Of a stretch of 64,000 nt of DNA, positions 20,306-32,483 are shown piece by piece. Made by a program: the position numbers and the translations under genes. Source of the stretch: Devosia lucknowensis (GTDB taxonomy: Bacteria; Pseudomonadota; Alphaproteobacteria; Rhizobiales; Devosiaceae). The stretch's first letter is position 1. Each line of letters begins with the position of its first letter. The notes under the pieces are model-generated. The model ran no database searches, was not told the DNA's origin, and saw only the letters and a list, made by a program, of their open reading frames with translations. Location of the stretch: contig NZ_FXWK01000002.1 of NCBI RefSeq assembly GCF_900177655.1, forward strand, positions 1,113,510 to 1,177,509, written 5' to 3'.

Positions 20306-20932
20306 ATGAAACTGCAATCCAAGCTCTTCGACAACATTCGCATCCGTTCGCGCCGGGATGAAAAGCCCGAGCCTGTGGACGCGGTCTGCGATTGGGAAGG
20401 CTGCGAGGAACCCGGTGAGTTCAAGGCGCCCAAGGGCGTGCGGTCGGAGGGGCAATATCACACCTTCTGCCTCGAGCATGTGCGTCACTACAACAAGGCG
20501 TTCAATTATTTTGCCGGCATGAGCCCGGATGAGCTGGAAGAAGCGCTGCATGCCCCGCCCAAGGCGGAGTCGCGGTCGAGCTTTGCCACCGGCAATCCGA
20601 ATACGGCGCGTGCCGCCGCTGGCCGTGGCAACGCGCAACTGGGCGACAAATACGGTGATCCCTTCGGCGTTTTCGCCCGCTACCGCTATCAGCAGTCCAA
20701 GCGTCCGGCTGCCGAACGCGTCAAGCCGCTCAACGAGCCGGACCGCCGGGCGCTGGAAACGCTGGGCTTCACGCGCCATGCCAAGTCCGACGAGATCAAG
20801 GCCGCCTACAAGGATCTGGTCAAGAAGCACCATCCGGACGTCAATGGCGGCGATGCTTCGTCCGAAGAGCGCCTGCGTTCGGTGATCGCCGCCTATACCC
20901 ACCTCAAGAAGCAGGGCTTCGTGGTGCGCTGA
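20306..20932 (+). CDS. J-domain (DnaJ-like) protein
   Basis: A 208-residue protein whose C-terminal 65 residues form a J domain, with the HPD signature in LVKKHHPDVNGGD, the motif that stimulates the ATPase of Hsp70 partners. The first 130 residues lack the Gly/Phe and zinc-finger regions of DnaJ. Two Cys pairs are seen near the N-terminus (VCDWEGCEEPGEF and FCLEHVRHYNKAFNYF), possibly a small metal site. The gene order bolA, this gene, cobS, cobT recurs in Rhizobiales. The client is unknown. Placing the J domain at the C-terminus is typical of this subgroup. Confidence 0.9.
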   Translation: MKLQSKLFDNIRIRSRRDEKPEPVDAVCDWEGCEEPGEFKAPKGVRSEGQYHTFCLEHVRHYNKAFNYFAGMSPDELEEALHAPPKAESRSSFATGNPNTARAAAGRGNAQLGDKYGDPFGVFARYRYQQSKRPAAERVKPLNEPDRRALETLGFTRHAKSDEIKAAYKDLVKKHHPDVNGGDASSEERLRSVIAAYTHLKKQGFVVR

Positions 20933-21047
20933 AACCCGCTGCGGCGGCTAGTGCGTCACGCCATCCCCAGGCTACCCGGCTCGTCACAATGCTGCTATAG
21001 AGCCACCGCCTTTCAGAATTTCTTTCCGACCTTCCAAGAGCCCGACC

Positions 21048-22031
21048 ATGACCGAATTCGCCAATCTGCCCGACCACGAATACAGCGCGCGGGAAATCTT
21101 CGGCATCGATACCGACATGAAGGTCATGGGCTACAAGGATCGCACCGACCACGTGCCGCCCGTCGACCCCGACTATCTGTTCGATCGCAATACCACGCTG
21201 GCCATCCTCGCCGGCTTTGCCTTCAACCGTCGTGTCATGGTCCAGGGCTACCACGGCACCGGCAAGTCGACCCATATCGAGCAGGTCGCGGCGCGCCTCA
21301 ATTGGCCGCTGGTCCGCGTCAATCTCGACAGCCACGTGTCGCGTATCGACCTTGTCGGCAAGGACGCCATCGTTCTCAAGGACGGCAAGCAGATCACCGA
21401 ATTCCGCGACGGCATCCTGCCCTGGGCCGTGCAGAACAATGTCGCGCTGGTCTTTGACGAATACGATGCCGGCCGTCCGGACGTGATGTTCGTGATCCAG
21501 CGCGTTCTGGAGCAGTCGGGTCGCCTGACCCTCCTCGACCAGAACCGCGTGATCGTGCCGCATCCGGCTTTCCGCCTGTTCTCGACCACCAATACCATTG
21601 GTCTGGGTGATACGTCGGGTCTCTATCACGGCACGCAGCAGATCAATCAGGGCCAGATGGACCGCTGGAGCATCGTGACGACGCTCAACTACCTGCCGCA
21701 CGACAAGGAAGTCGGCATCGTCCTGGCCAAGAACAAGGCCTATGGCGAGAGCGAGAAGGGCAAGAAGCAGGTCGCCAACATGGTGCGCCTGGCCGATCTC
21801 ACGCGCTCGGCCTTCATCAATGGCGATATCTCCACGGTCATGTCGCCGCGCGGTGTCATCACCTGGGCCGAAAATGCCGTGATCTTCGGTGGCGATATCG
21901 GCTTTGCCTTCCGCCTCACCTTCCTCAACAAGTGCGACGAACTCGAACGCCCCGTCGTGGCCGAGTTCTACCAGCGCGTGTTCGGCGAAGACCTGCCGGA
22001 ATCGTCCGCTAACCTCGCCGTCATGGCTTAG
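21048..22031 (+). CDS. cobS: Cobaltochelatase subunit CobS (AAA+ ATPase)
   Basis: A 327-residue AAA+ ATPase of the MoxR type. With CobN and CobT it inserts cobalt into hydrogenobyrinic acid a,c-diamide in aerobic cobalamin synthesis. Walker A is GYHGTGKST near residue 67; Walker B is [15 protein letters not shown]; sensor-type residues lie in [11 protein letters not shown]. Length and the N-terminal [19 protein letters not shown] block match CobS. cobT follows, after a 150-base spacer that holds a palindromic repeat. cobN is not in the window. Confidence 0.96.
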   Translation: MTEFANLPDHEYSAREIFGIDTDMKVMGYKDRTDHVPPVDPDYLFDRNTTLAILAGFAFNRRVMVQGYHGTGKSTHIEQVAARLNWPLVRVNLDSHVSRIDLVGKDAIVLKDGKQITEFRDGILPWAVQNNVALVFDEYDAGRPDVMFVIQRVLEQSGRLTLLDQNRVIVPHPAFRLFSTTNTIGLGDTSGLYHGTQQINQGQMDRWSIVTTLNYLPHDKEVGIVLAKNKAYGESEKGKKQVANMVRLADLTRSAFINGDISTVMSPRGVITWAENAVIFGGDIGFAFRLTFLNKCDELERPVVAEFYQRVFGEDLPESSANLAVMA

Positions 22032-22039
22032 TGTCGTAA

Positions 22040-22157
22040 GGCCCCCTCATCCGGCCTTCGGCCGGCCTCTCCCCCAAGGGAGAGGTGAAGGGGGCACCGA
22101 GTTTCTTGCCTTTCCCTTGGGGGAGAGGTCGCCGCGCAAGCGGCGGGTGAGGGGGCC
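22040..22157. repeat. Palindromic repeat between cobS and cobT
   Basis: An AGGCCCCCTCA / TGAGGGGGCCT pair (bases 22039-22049 and 22149-22159) encloses a second exact pair, CTCTCCCCCAAGGG / CCCTTGGGGGAGAG, and a smaller CCGGCCTTCGGCCGG hairpin. The whole insert can fold into one large structure. Related, shorter elements lie at 25063-25178 and inside prmC. It looks like a dispersed palindromic element of the kind common in rhizobial genomes. It also separates cobS from cobT within their operon. Confidence 0.8.
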
Positions 22158-22182
22158 TTCCTCACAATCGGCGAGCGTAATC

Positions 22183-24072
22183 ATGGCAATTCCTCCGCGC
22201 AGCAAGCCCAACAAGCCCGACCAGACCCAGGCCTTCAAGTCGGCCATGGGCGCCACGGTGCGTGCGATCGGTGGCAAGGCCGACCTGGAAGTGACCTTCA
22301 CCGCCGATCGGCCGTTGCTCACCTCGGATCGGGCGCGCCTGGCAAACCTGCCGCGCCTGCCCACCAGGCGTGACATCGCCATTGCCCGCGGCCAGGGCGA
22401 CGCCATGGCCATGCGCCTTGCCAGCCACGATGCCGATGCTCACCGCAAGCGCAGCCCGATGGATCCGCAGGCACGCGCGGCATTCGACGCGCTGGAGCAG
22501 GCGCGCGTGGAGTCGCTCGGCTGCATCCGCATGCCGGGCATGGTGGGCAATATCCATGAAATGCTGGAAGACCGGCTGTTCCGCGCCAATTTCGCCGAGG
22601 TCGATGCCAAGGACGATGCGCCGCTGGCCGAGGCCCTGGGCCTGATCCTGCGCGAGAAACTGGCCGGCGTGGAGGTCCCGCCCTCCGGTCACGCGCTTGT
22701 CGACCTGTGGCGCAAGGAAATTGAATCCAAGGCCGGCACCTCCATCGATGCGCTGATCGACACCTATGAGGACCAGGACGCCTTCTCGAAGGCCGCCCGC
22801 AAGGTGCTGCGCGACCTCAACCTCATCGCCGAAAGCGATATGCAGGATCCTGCCGACAGCGACGAAGAGGCGGCCGAGGACAGCCAGCCCGAGCAGGCGC
22901 AGGGCGCCGATCAGGCTCAGGAGCAGGGTGACGGCGAAAACGAGCAGTCGGAAAGCGAAGAGGACCAGCAGGCCGGCGAAAGCGAAGAGACCGGCGACGT
23001 CGAAGGCATGGAGGCCGACATGGCCGACAGCGACGACGATGCCGAGGCAGAGGCCGGCGAAGATGCGCCGATGCCACCGCCCGCCAAGGACGGCGGCGAA
23101 CGTCTCTCGAACCAGTTCAACTACAAGGTCTTCACGCAGAAGTACGACGAGATCGTCAAGGCCGCCGAACTCTGCCCGCCCGACGAACTCGACCAGTTGC
23201 GGGCGCTGCTCGACAAGCAGCTCGAAAACCTCGCCGGTGCAGTGGCGCGGCTTGCCAACAAACTGCAGCGCCGCCTGATGGCCAAGCAGAACCGGAGCTG
23301 GCAGTTCGATCTCGAGGAAGGGCTGCTCGACACCGCGCGCCTCACCCGCGTTGTCACCGATCCGTTGCAGGCCCTCAGCTTCAAGGTCGAGAACGACACC
23401 GATTTCCGCGACACCGTCGTGACCCTCCTGATCGACAATTCCGGCTCCATGCGCGGCCGCCCGATCACCATCGCGGCGATCTGCGGCGACATTCTCGCGC
23501 GCACGCTCGAGCGGTGCGGCGTGAAGGTGGAAATCCTCGGGTTCACGACGCGCGCCTGGAAGGGCGGCAAGTCGCGCGAAGCCTGGCTCGAAGCCAATCG
23601 CCCGGCCAATCCCGGCCGCGTCAATGATATCAGGCACATCATCTACAAGGCCGCCGACGAGCCCTGGCGCCATGCCCGCCGCAATCTGGGCCTCATGATG
23701 CGCGAAGGTCTCCTCAAGGAGAACATCGACGGTGAGGCGCTCGAATGGGCGCGCAAGCGCCTGATGGCACGGCCCGAGCAGCGTCGCATCCTCATGGTGA
23801 TCTCCGACGGCGCTCCGGTCGATGACTCGACCCAGAGCGTCAATGCCGGCAACTATCTGGAAGCGCACCTGCGCCAGGTGATCGAGGACATCGAAACCCG
23901 CTCGCCGATCCAGCTGGTGGCCGTCGGCATCGGCCACGACGTGACGCGCTATTATCGCCGCGCCGTGACGCTGCTCGATGCCGAGGAGCTGGCCGGCGCG
24001 CTCACTGACGAGCTGGCAGCGCTCTTTGACGAGGAAATGCCCGCTCAGGCCCGGCGTCGGGGCCGGGGATGA
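22183..24072 (+). CDS. cobT: Cobaltochelatase subunit CobT
   Basis: A 629-residue CobT, which forms a ring complex with CobS and works with CobN to insert cobalt. The C-terminal von Willebrand A domain has the MIDAS motif [11 protein letters not shown] and the later [11 protein letters not shown]. The middle (about residues 215-310) is a very acidic Asp/Glu/Gln linker, normal for CobT. The ATG at 22183 is chosen by the family N-terminus; the frame is open further upstream through the repeat and into cobS, but that part is not coding. The stop overlaps the next gene by ATGA. Confidence 0.96.
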   Translation: MAIPPRSKPNKPDQTQAFKSAMGATVRAIGGKADLEVTFTADRPLLTSDRARLANLPRLPTRRDIAIARGQGDAMAMRLASHDADAHRKRSPMDPQARAAFDALEQARVESLGCIRMPGMVGNIHEMLEDRLFRANFAEVDAKDDAPLAEALGLILREKLAGVEVPPSGHALVDLWRKEIESKAGTSIDALIDTYEDQDAFSKAARKVLRDLNLIAESDMQDPADSDEEAAEDSQPEQAQGADQAQEQGDGENEQSESEEDQQAGESEETGDVEGMEADMADSDDDAEAEAGEDAPMPPPAKDGGERLSNQFNYKVFTQKYDEIVKAAELCPPDELDQLRALLDKQLENLAGAVARLANKLQRRLMAKQNRSWQFDLEEGLLDTARLTRVVTDPLQALSFKVENDTDFRDTVVTLLIDNSGSMRGRPITIAAICGDILARTLERCGVKVEILGFTTRAWKGGKSREAWLEANRPANPGRVNDIRHIIYKAADEPWRHARRNLGLMMREGLLKENIDGEALEWARKRLMARPEQRRILMVISDGAPVDDSTQSVNAGNYLEAHLRQVIEDIETRSPIQLVAVGIGHDVTRYYRRAVTLLDAEELAGALTDELAALFDEEMPAQARRRGRG

Positions 24073-25058
24073 TCTGCCGCGTCGCGCTTGTCGCTGCCCT
24101 GCTGCTTCCGGTGGTCCCCGCGGGGGCCGTGGATGCGACGGTCAGCGCCGCGCCGGTGACGCGGTTCAGGGGTGCCGATCTCGACCAGCCGGTGGATAGG
24201 CTCATCTTCCGCGGCGGCATGACGCTGCAAAGCCCCGACGATACGTTCGGCGGCTTGTCGAGCGTATCCCAGACGGGCGCCGATCAGCGCGTCAGTTTCG
24301 TCACCGACAGGGGCAATTTCGTTGCCGGACAACTGGCCTATGACGAGGCCGACCGTTTGATCGGCTTCATCGGCGTCACCATCGAGCCCATGCGCAACTC
24401 GGCCGGCGACGTGCTGCCCCGTCAGTATGCGCGCGATGCCGAGGGCATGGACACGATCTGGCGCGACGGCGTGCCCGTGGCGGTGCGCGTGGGGTTCGAG
24501 CACCTGACGCGGGTTGCCGATTTCGCCATTACGGACGGGCGCCCGGGCGGTGCGGCGCGTGAAGTGCCCATTCCGCAGTGGCTGACCGACCTGCGCACCA
24601 ATGAGTCCATCGAGTCGGTCTGCATCGCGCCCGAGGCGTCGCCGATTGCCGGATCGACGCTCCTGCTCACCGAAGAGGCGCTGGACGAGGACGGCAATCA
24701 TCGCGGGGAATTCCTGGGCGTCAACGACAAGGGGCCCGTGACCTATGTCAATAGCCCGATCGTCAATCCTACCGACTGCAAGTTCCTTCCCAACGGCGAC
24801 CTGCTTGTGCTCGAGCGGGGGGTGTCACTCTTCGCCTTCGTCATGAACCTCCGGCGCGTTCCCGCCGATCAGGTGAAGCCGGGCAATCTGATGAAGGGCG
24901 AGCTGCTGCTCTCGGCGCAGGGCGGCGAGATCGACAACATGGAAAGCCTCATGGTGCATCAGACGCCCGGCGGCGAAACGCGCATCCTCATCGGCTCGGA
25001 CAATAATTTCAACGACTGGCAGCGCACCCTGATCCTGGAATTCGCGCTGCCCGAGTAG
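24069..25058 (+). CDS. Exported esterase-like / phytase-like beta-propeller protein
   Basis: A 329-residue protein with a signal peptide (residues 1-20, ending PAGA). The family is the esterase-like activity of phytase group (a beta-propeller): [23 protein letters not shown], then [39 protein letters not shown] and [24 protein letters not shown]. These proteins act outside the cytoplasm on unknown phosphate or ester substrates. It overlaps cobT by four bases and is often the last gene of the cobS-cobT operon in this order, but no link to cobalamin is known to me. Confidence 0.82.
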   Translation: MICRVALVAALLLPVVPAGAVDATVSAAPVTRFRGADLDQPVDRLIFRGGMTLQSPDDTFGGLSSVSQTGADQRVSFVTDRGNFVAGQLAYDEADRLIGFIGVTIEPMRNSAGDVLPRQYARDAEGMDTIWRDGVPVAVRVGFEHLTRVADFAITDGRPGGAAREVPIPQWLTDLRTNESIESVCIAPEASPIAGSTLLLTEEALDEDGNHRGEFLGVNDKGPVTYVNSPIVNPTDCKFLPNGDLLVLERGVSLFAFVMNLRRVPADQVKPGNLMKGELLLSAQGGEIDNMESLMVHQTPGGETRILIGSDNNFNDWQRTLILEFALPE

Positions 25059-25062
25059 TTCC

Positions 25063-25178
25063 CACCGGGCCTCCCCCCGAAAGGCGGGGAGCGGCCGGCC
25101 CGTGCGTAAGCAAAATATCGAGACGAACGCGATGCGCTCCTCCCCCTTCGTCAGGGGGAGGTTGGGTGGGGTCCTGCG
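25063..25178. repeat. Two adjacent palindromic repeats after the esterase-like gene
   Basis: First unit: TCCCCCCGAAAGGCGGGGA within nested GGCC-rich arms (about 25067-25105). Second unit: a perfect 9-bp stem CCTCCCCCT / AGGGGGAGG at 25139-25161 followed by the tail TTGGGTGGGGTC. The second unit is the close relative of the element inside prmC. They lie between convergent genes and may also act as terminators. Confidence 0.7.
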
Positions 25179-25179
25179 A

Positions 25180-25815
25180 CTACGCCGCCACTGGAATCCG
25201 CTTCAGCACGAGATCGCGGACGGTCTTGTAGGGCGCGAGCATCAGCACCGCCATCACCAGCTTGACCAGGAAGTCTCCGAGGGCGAGCGACTGCCAGAGT
25301 TCCACCTCGGGGCCGACGCCGAGCAGCGGAGCGGGGAAGGCAAGCGAGGAATCCTCGAGCCCGAAGAAGCTGTCGATGCCGGCAAAGGCCGGCGCCATGG
25401 CCAGCGAAAAGAAGATCGCCGTGTCCAGCGCCGACGAGAACAGCGACGAGAACATCGGCGCGTGCCACCAGGCGCCATTGCGCAGCCGGTGGAAGATCGA
25501 AATGTCGAGCATCTGCGCGACCAGGAAAGCCGAGCCCGAAGCAATGGCAATGCGCGGCGTCGCCAGCCAGATCGAGAGGATCACCGCAACCACAAAGCCT
25601 GCCACGACCACGAGGCGGGCCCGTTGCGGCCCGAAGGCGCGATTGGAGAGGTCGGTGACGAGAAAGGCCACGGGGTAGGTGAAAGCACCCCAGGTGAGGA
25701 TGTCACCGAGATTGATGCCCCCCAGCGTCACACCGACTGGAAATTGCACGAGAACGTTGGAGGCGGCGACCACGGCCACCATGGCGGCAACGGCCACCAG
25801 GAAACGAGACAGCAT
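25180..25815 (-). CDS. Queuosine precursor transporter (YhhQ/VUT family)
   Basis: A 211-residue membrane protein with about six helices of the VUT/YhhQ (ECF-like) family, which imports preQ0/preQ1 for the tRNA base queuosine. Family blocks are GDILTWGAFTYPVAFLVTDLSNR, FLVAQMLDISIFHRLR with the polar in-membrane residues, and a C-terminal DFLVKLVMAVLMLAPYK. I looked for a preQ1 riboswitch upstream and found no match to the class I consensus. A short GGAC/GTCC stem (25819-25839) encloses the AAAGGT ribosome-binding site. It is convergent with the esterase-like gene. Confidence 0.88.
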   Translation of the reverse strand: MLSRFLVAVAAMVAVVAASNVLVQFPVGVTLGGINLGDILTWGAFTYPVAFLVTDLSNRAFGPQRARLVVVAGFVVAVILSIWLATPRIAIASGSAFLVAQMLDISIFHRLRNGAWWHAPMFSSLFSSALDTAIFFSLAMAPAFAGIDSFFGLEDSSLAFPAPLLGVGPEVELWQSLALGDFLVKLVMAVLMLAPYKTVRDLVLKRIPVAA

Positions 25816-25889
25816 CGGACTGTACCTTTAATTGTCCGCGGCCGGCAGGAGACCGGTGCGGATGTCGTCATTTAGCAGGAAATTCCCGC

Positions 25890-25975
25890 CATCGTCACTA
25901 CCCGGCTTGACCGGGTAGTCCAGGGGGCGCTGTCGCATCGTCTGGATTGCCCGGTCAAGCCGGGCAATGACGAAG
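25890..25975. repeat. Long imperfect inverted repeat
   Basis: Two 34-base arms, at 25890-25923 and 25942-25975, are reverse complements except for a few bases; the core is CCCGGCTTGACCGGG facing CCCGGTCAAGCCGGG. The loop is 18 bases. Each arm is itself a near-palindrome, so this looks like two head-to-head copies of a short dispersed element of the GGTCAAGCCGGGCAATGAC kind. It lies between yhhQ and rpmB. Confidence 0.75.
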
Positions 25976-25986
25976 GTGGAGACCCC

Positions 25987-26022
25987 AAAACAAAACCGCG
26001 CGGCGGTTGCCCGCCACGCGGT
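25987..26022 (-). terminator. Rho-independent terminator after rpmB
   Basis: On the minus strand a stem ACCGCGTGGCGG / CCGCCGCGCGGT (one mismatch) with a GCAA-type loop is followed by TTTGTTTTG. It begins about 20 bases past the rpmB stop. Confidence 0.8.
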
Positions 26023-26044
26023 CGAAACTGGTCTGGAAAACCGC

Positions 26045-26329
26045 TTAGCCGGCGAGAGCGGCGCGGACTTCCTTCTTGATGCCCAGAGCCAGCGGCGACA
26101 GGTCGGCGTCGTCCTGCTTGATCAGGAAGGCATCGAGGCCACCGCGGTGCTCGACGGTGCGCAGTGCTGCAGCGGAGACGCGCAGCTTGACCGGACGGTT
26201 CAGCGCTTCGGAGAGCAGCGTGACGTTGATGAGGTTGGGAAGAAAACGGCGGCGGTGACGGTTGAGGGCGTGCGAAACGGTGTTGCCCATCAAAACGCCC
26301 TTGCCGGTAAGCTCGCAGCGACGTGCCAT
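26045..26329 (-). CDS. rpmB: 50S ribosomal protein L28
   Basis: A 94-residue ribosomal protein L28. [33 protein letters not shown] and the C-terminal [20 protein letters not shown] are diagnostic and of the alphaproteobacterial form, which keeps one Cys and no zinc ribbon. It is a single-gene unit with its own terminator; about 237 bases of upstream sequence separate it from the divergent DUF3108 gene. Confidence 0.97.
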   Translation of the reverse strand: MARRCELTGKGVLMGNTVSHALNRHRRRFLPNLINVTLLSEALNRPVKLRVSAAALRTVEHRGGLDAFLIKQDDADLSPLALGIKKEVRAALAG

Positions 26330-26566
26330 TGGTGATATCCTTGTTTGTGTAAAGGTCCTGCGTGGCGGGATCGTCCCGCTACGGGCCTCGATTGTGATGA
26401 AATCCCGCGCTCTTTAGAGAATTGGGGGCTGCGCGTCAACCCGAGCGCCGATTCAAGCGCCCGCGAGCGCCTTGCTTCAGCCCCGAGGGAGCGGCACCTT
26501 CTGACGATCCAGTGATTCGTTTGCCCGCCGGGATGCGCGGGCATCCTGCAGCCGAGAAGACCCAAC

Positions 26567-27340
26567 GTGATCCGACCCGCCCTCGCACTCTTCACCGTGC
26601 TCGCCCCGCTCGCCGTCCACGCAGCCGAGGTGGACGCGCGCGCCAGTTACGTCGTCACCGTGGGTGGTATCAACGTGGCGCTGGTCGATGTCGGGCTCAC
26701 CGACAATGGGCGGCAATACGGGCTGGATGTGTCGGCGCGGGTCGCCGGCCTCGGAACGGTCGTCGCGAGCGGCACCGCCAATGCCAAGGCGACCGGCTCT
26801 TCCTCCGGATCGACGCTGCAGTCGGAGACGTTCGCGCTCGAGACCAAGGCCAATGGCGAGACCTTCAACGTCAATGTCGGTTATGACGGCCGCAATGTCA
26901 GCACGTTCCAGGTCAATCCGCCGGTGCTCGATTCCTACGACCGGATCCCGCTCGAGCGTCGCCACCTCAATGGCGTGGGCGATTTTCTGTCGGCTTTCGT
27001 GATCAAGGGGACGGCCCTCGACCGCAGCCTCTGCGACCGCACGCTCAAGATTTTCACCGGCGTCGAGCGCTTCGACATCAAGATGGGCTTTCTCGACAAT
27101 GACGAGGCCACGTCACCGCGGACCGGCTACCAGGGTCCCCTCGTTGCCTGCTCGGTCGATTACCAGCCGATCTCCGGCCATTTCGAAAGCTCGGAAATGA
27201 CAACCTACATGGCTGAGACCAGCCGGATGATCCTGTGGTACGCGCCGCTCGGGCAGACCGGTTACTTCATTCCCTACCGCGTCAACATCGGCACCAGCAT
27301 GGGCGACCTGTCGATCGTCCTGACCCGCGCCCAGAGCTGA
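26567..27340 (+). CDS. DUF3108 domain protein, exported
   Basis: A 257-residue protein with a signal peptide (GTG start, hydrophobic residues 2-19, ending VHAAE). The DUF3108 family is a periplasmic beta-rich fold of unknown function common in Alphaproteobacteria. Blocks include ASYVVTVGGINVALVDVGLTD, FNVNVGYDGRNV, CDRTLKIFTGVERFDIKM and a C-terminal YVPYRV-like segment (YFIPYRVNIGTSMGDL). It is divergent from rpmB, often next to it in this order. Role unknown. Confidence 0.85.
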   Translation: MIRPALALFTVLAPLAVHAAEVDARASYVVTVGGINVALVDVGLTDNGRQYGLDVSARVAGLGTVVASGTANAKATGSSSGSTLQSETFALETKANGETFNVNVGYDGRNVSTFQVNPPVLDSYDRIPLERRHLNGVGDFLSAFVIKGTALDRSLCDRTLKIFTGVERFDIKMGFLDNDEATSPRTGYQGPLVACSVDYQPISGHFESSEMTTYMAETSRMILWYAPLGQTGYFIPYRVNIGTSMGDLSIVLTRAQS

Positions 27341-28246
27341 CGCTCGACCCACTGTCCCGTAATCGGACGGTCAAAAGCTTTTTTGACAATTTTGCAGTTT
27401 TAGGTGGCCGCAGCACGCGGGGCCAAAGGTTAACCTATGGTCAGCAAGTACCCGCGCAGACGCTAAGTTTCCGTCAGCATCTGACCGGTAAACGTCAAAT
27501 TTAACCGCATATTCATGGGTTTTAACCGGTTTCCTACCTAGGACGCTGGCTGTGCCGCGCCATAGCCCCGTGGCCGGTCGAGACGTACCATATGTGGTGG
27601 AGAACAAACCTGCATTGGTGATTCAGGCCCGATTCTGTCTCCGTTCGTTCCGGGTTTGGTTCAATGGTAAAGGTCCGCGCCGGTCCGGGAACATTAATGT
27701 TCCAAAATGATTCAAGGACTTACACTCTCACCTGGTGTGGCCGGGTACGCATATCATTCGTGGATCCCGTCATGGGAACGAGGGGTCTTGCGCTGAAGGC
27801 AGCGACGCCGGAAGCTTCGCAGATGTGCCAATCCGAGACGTCAACCGGATTTATCGTCAATGCCCGCAGCAAAAGCCCAGGCGGTCCTGGGCGGACCGAA
27901 TAAAAATTCAAAAAATGTCGGTGTGCGAGAGGTTTACCTCCTGTTCAGGTTTGCGTCTCCCAGCGCCAGTTTAACCCATTAGCAATCAATCTGAAGCATT
28001 TGGCCCCCTCAAGGACGAACTGCTGGCACCATTAGGCGTGAGTTGCGTATTGCCTTGGTTTCTCACCACCATATCTAGCCGTGAACAAAACAGGATTGCG
28101 CGCTTCGCGTCGATTCGGTTCTGTTTCGTTCCTATTTCGTTCTGTCGTTGAATTGTCGTGGCGATTTGGTGACAAAACTGTCCTTTGCTGGGACAAGTCC
28201 GTGATGCCCCTCGCAAGCGTGGCGCGGACATCCTAGATAGGAAGCA
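27341..28246. other. Long non-coding region with palindrome and TTAACC sites
   Basis: No ORF here looks like a real gene: all are short, lack family features and use unusual codons. Seen instead: an AT-rich inverted repeat GTCAAAA / TTTTGAC at 27370-27387 that could end the DUF3108 transcript; four TTAACC sites (27430, 27501, 27522, 27971); a perfect palindrome GGAACATTAATGTTCC at 27688-27703; and TTCGTT repeats at about 28125-28150. The stretch is lower in GC than its neighbours. It may hold the helicase promoter and possibly a small RNA, neither proven. Confidence 0.5.
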
Positions 28247-31219
<2,973 letters not shown>

Positions 31220-31222
31220 CGA

Positions 31223-31633
31223 TTGGCAGGGCCGGGCGACATACCGCTTCGCAAGGAGCGGCTCGACCGGTTCCTGTTCTTCTCGCGCGCCGTCAAGTCG
31301 CGCACCCTGGCGCAGAAAATCATCGAAGGCGGTGCGGTCCGTGTCAATTCAGAACGCACCGATCGTACCGACCATAAGGTTGGCGCGGGTGACGTGCTCA
31401 CCATGTCTATCCATGGACGCATCGTCGTCTGGCGCATACTCGATCCCGGCACGCGGCGGGGACCCGCCAGCGAAGCACACGGCCTTTACGAGGACATGTC
31501 TCCGGCTCCGATGCCGCGTACTGCGCTTTCCCCCTACGATGCGACCATTGCCGAACGCTCTCCAGGCGCCGGACGGCCGACGAAAAAAGAGCGGCGCGAG
31601 GTCGATCGCCTGCATGGATCCGACGAGGAATAG
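31223..31633 (+). CDS. S4-domain RNA-binding protein (Hsp15-like)
   Basis: A 136-residue protein with an S4 domain: RLDRFLFFSRAVKSRTLAQ, then IIEGGAVRVNSERT and the GDVLTMSIHGRIVVWRIL end. S4 proteins of the Hsp15 type bind free 50S subunits carrying stalled nascent chains. The C-terminal 60 residues are extended and charged, with a GRPTKKERREVDRL block seen in alphaproteobacterial members. The start is a TTG four bases after the helicase stop; I see no other fitting start. The tight spacing links it to the SUV3-type helicase in RNA or ribosome work. Confidence 0.85.
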   Translation: MAGPGDIPLRKERLDRFLFFSRAVKSRTLAQKIIEGGAVRVNSERTDRTDHKVGAGDVLTMSIHGRIVVWRILDPGTRRGPASEAHGLYEDMSPAPMPRTALSPYDATIAERSPGAGRPTKKERREVDRLHGSDEE

Positions 31634-31786
31634 GCAGTCGTTTCCCGGCGGCGGCCAGATGCGCCAAACCGTCTCCCTCGACAGCCTTGCGAGTGCGAAG
31701 AAAACGGTTTAGCACCGAACGCGTTGAGACAGGTGGGCTGACCTGCCCCAAGGGTCAGGCCGCGCACAAACGGGATCGCCTCCTAG

Positions 31787-32125
31787 ATGACCTACATCGT
31801 CACCGACAATTGCATCGCCTGCAAATATACCGACTGCGTGGAAGTGTGTCCGGTGGACTGCTTCTATGAGGGCGAGAACATGCTGGTGATTCACCCGGAC
31901 GAGTGTATCGACTGTGGTGTCTGCGAGCCCGAATGCCCGGCCGAAGCCATCAAGCCCGACACCGAAAGCGGTCTGGACGAGTGGCTCGAACTCAACCGCA
32001 AGTTCTCGGTGGCATGGCCTAATCTAACGGAACGGCGCGATCCGTTGCCCGAAGCAAAAGACCGCGATGGCGAGGCTGGAAAGCTTGAAAAGTATTTCTC
32101 CGAGGCCCCCGGCGAAGGCGACTGA
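31787..32125 (+). CDS. fdxA: Ferredoxin FdxA (two-cluster type)
   Basis: A 112-residue ferredoxin. The first 60 residues carry two Cys clusters: [14 protein letters not shown] and [12 protein letters not shown], the arrangement of 7Fe (3Fe-4S plus 4Fe-4S) ferredoxins, with Cys9, Cys17 and Cys21 plus the second set. The C-terminal tail ([20 protein letters not shown]) is typical of the FdxA group. It is a small electron carrier with an unknown partner. The gene sits between the S4 gene and carD, an order seen in other Rhizobiales. Confidence 0.95.
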   Translation: MTYIVTDNCIACKYTDCVEVCPVDCFYEGENMLVIHPDECIDCGVCEPECPAEAIKPDTESGLDEWLELNRKFSVAWPNLTERRDPLPEAKDRDGEAGKLEKYFSEAPGEGD

Positions 32126-32483
32126 TGCGCCTCAACTAACGCGAAAAATCCAGACGTGACAATCTGTTGTCACTGTCTCACCACATATGGCCGTCCGCCG
32201 GGCGGCCCGTTCGCACTGGTGTGATTCGTTCTTTTTGATTCTGCTGAAAAATTGTGCTATGGTCTCACCATATGCAGTTGAGCCCGTCACCCAGCACGTG
32301 CCGTAAGGCACGATTTTTTTGACACCAGACAGTGTGGATGCATGACGTTCCGGCAAAGCGGTTCCGGAGCGACATGGGGTTTGACTGCGCGATGCGCCCG
32401 GGTTGGGCGCCAAACGAGTAGGAATGGCAGGTCCTTGCCGCAAGGAACCGGCCATTTGGGGCGTCAATAAGGAGTTCCAGCAT
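32126..32483 (+). promoter_or_regulatory. carD leader with promoter and terminator-like hairpin
   Basis: No gene in these 358 bases. A promoter-like pair TTGATT (32235) and TATGGT (32258) with 17-base spacing would start RNA near 32270. A hairpin CGTGCC-GTAA-GGCACG at 32297-32312 followed by ATTTTTTT is a textbook terminator just downstream of that start. Further stems follow at 32376-32416 (GCGCCCGGGTTGGGCGC) and 32429-32452 (GGTCCTTGCCGCAAGGAACC). GGAG before the carD ATG is the ribosome-binding site. The hairpin could end fdxA transcripts or regulate carD. Confidence 0.55.

Noticed and set aside
22162..23937. 591-codon antisense frame over cobT
   Set aside because: Shadow of cobT; composition is an artefact of the acidic linker read in reverse.
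25816..25900. preQ1 riboswitch before the queuosine-precursor transporter gene
   Set aside because: The class I consensus with its A-rich tail is absent; only a weak stem is seen.
27664..27903. 79-codon frame in the long gap, and similar small frames on both strands there
   Set aside because: No ribosome-binding site, no domain and it runs across the palindrome region without codon bias.
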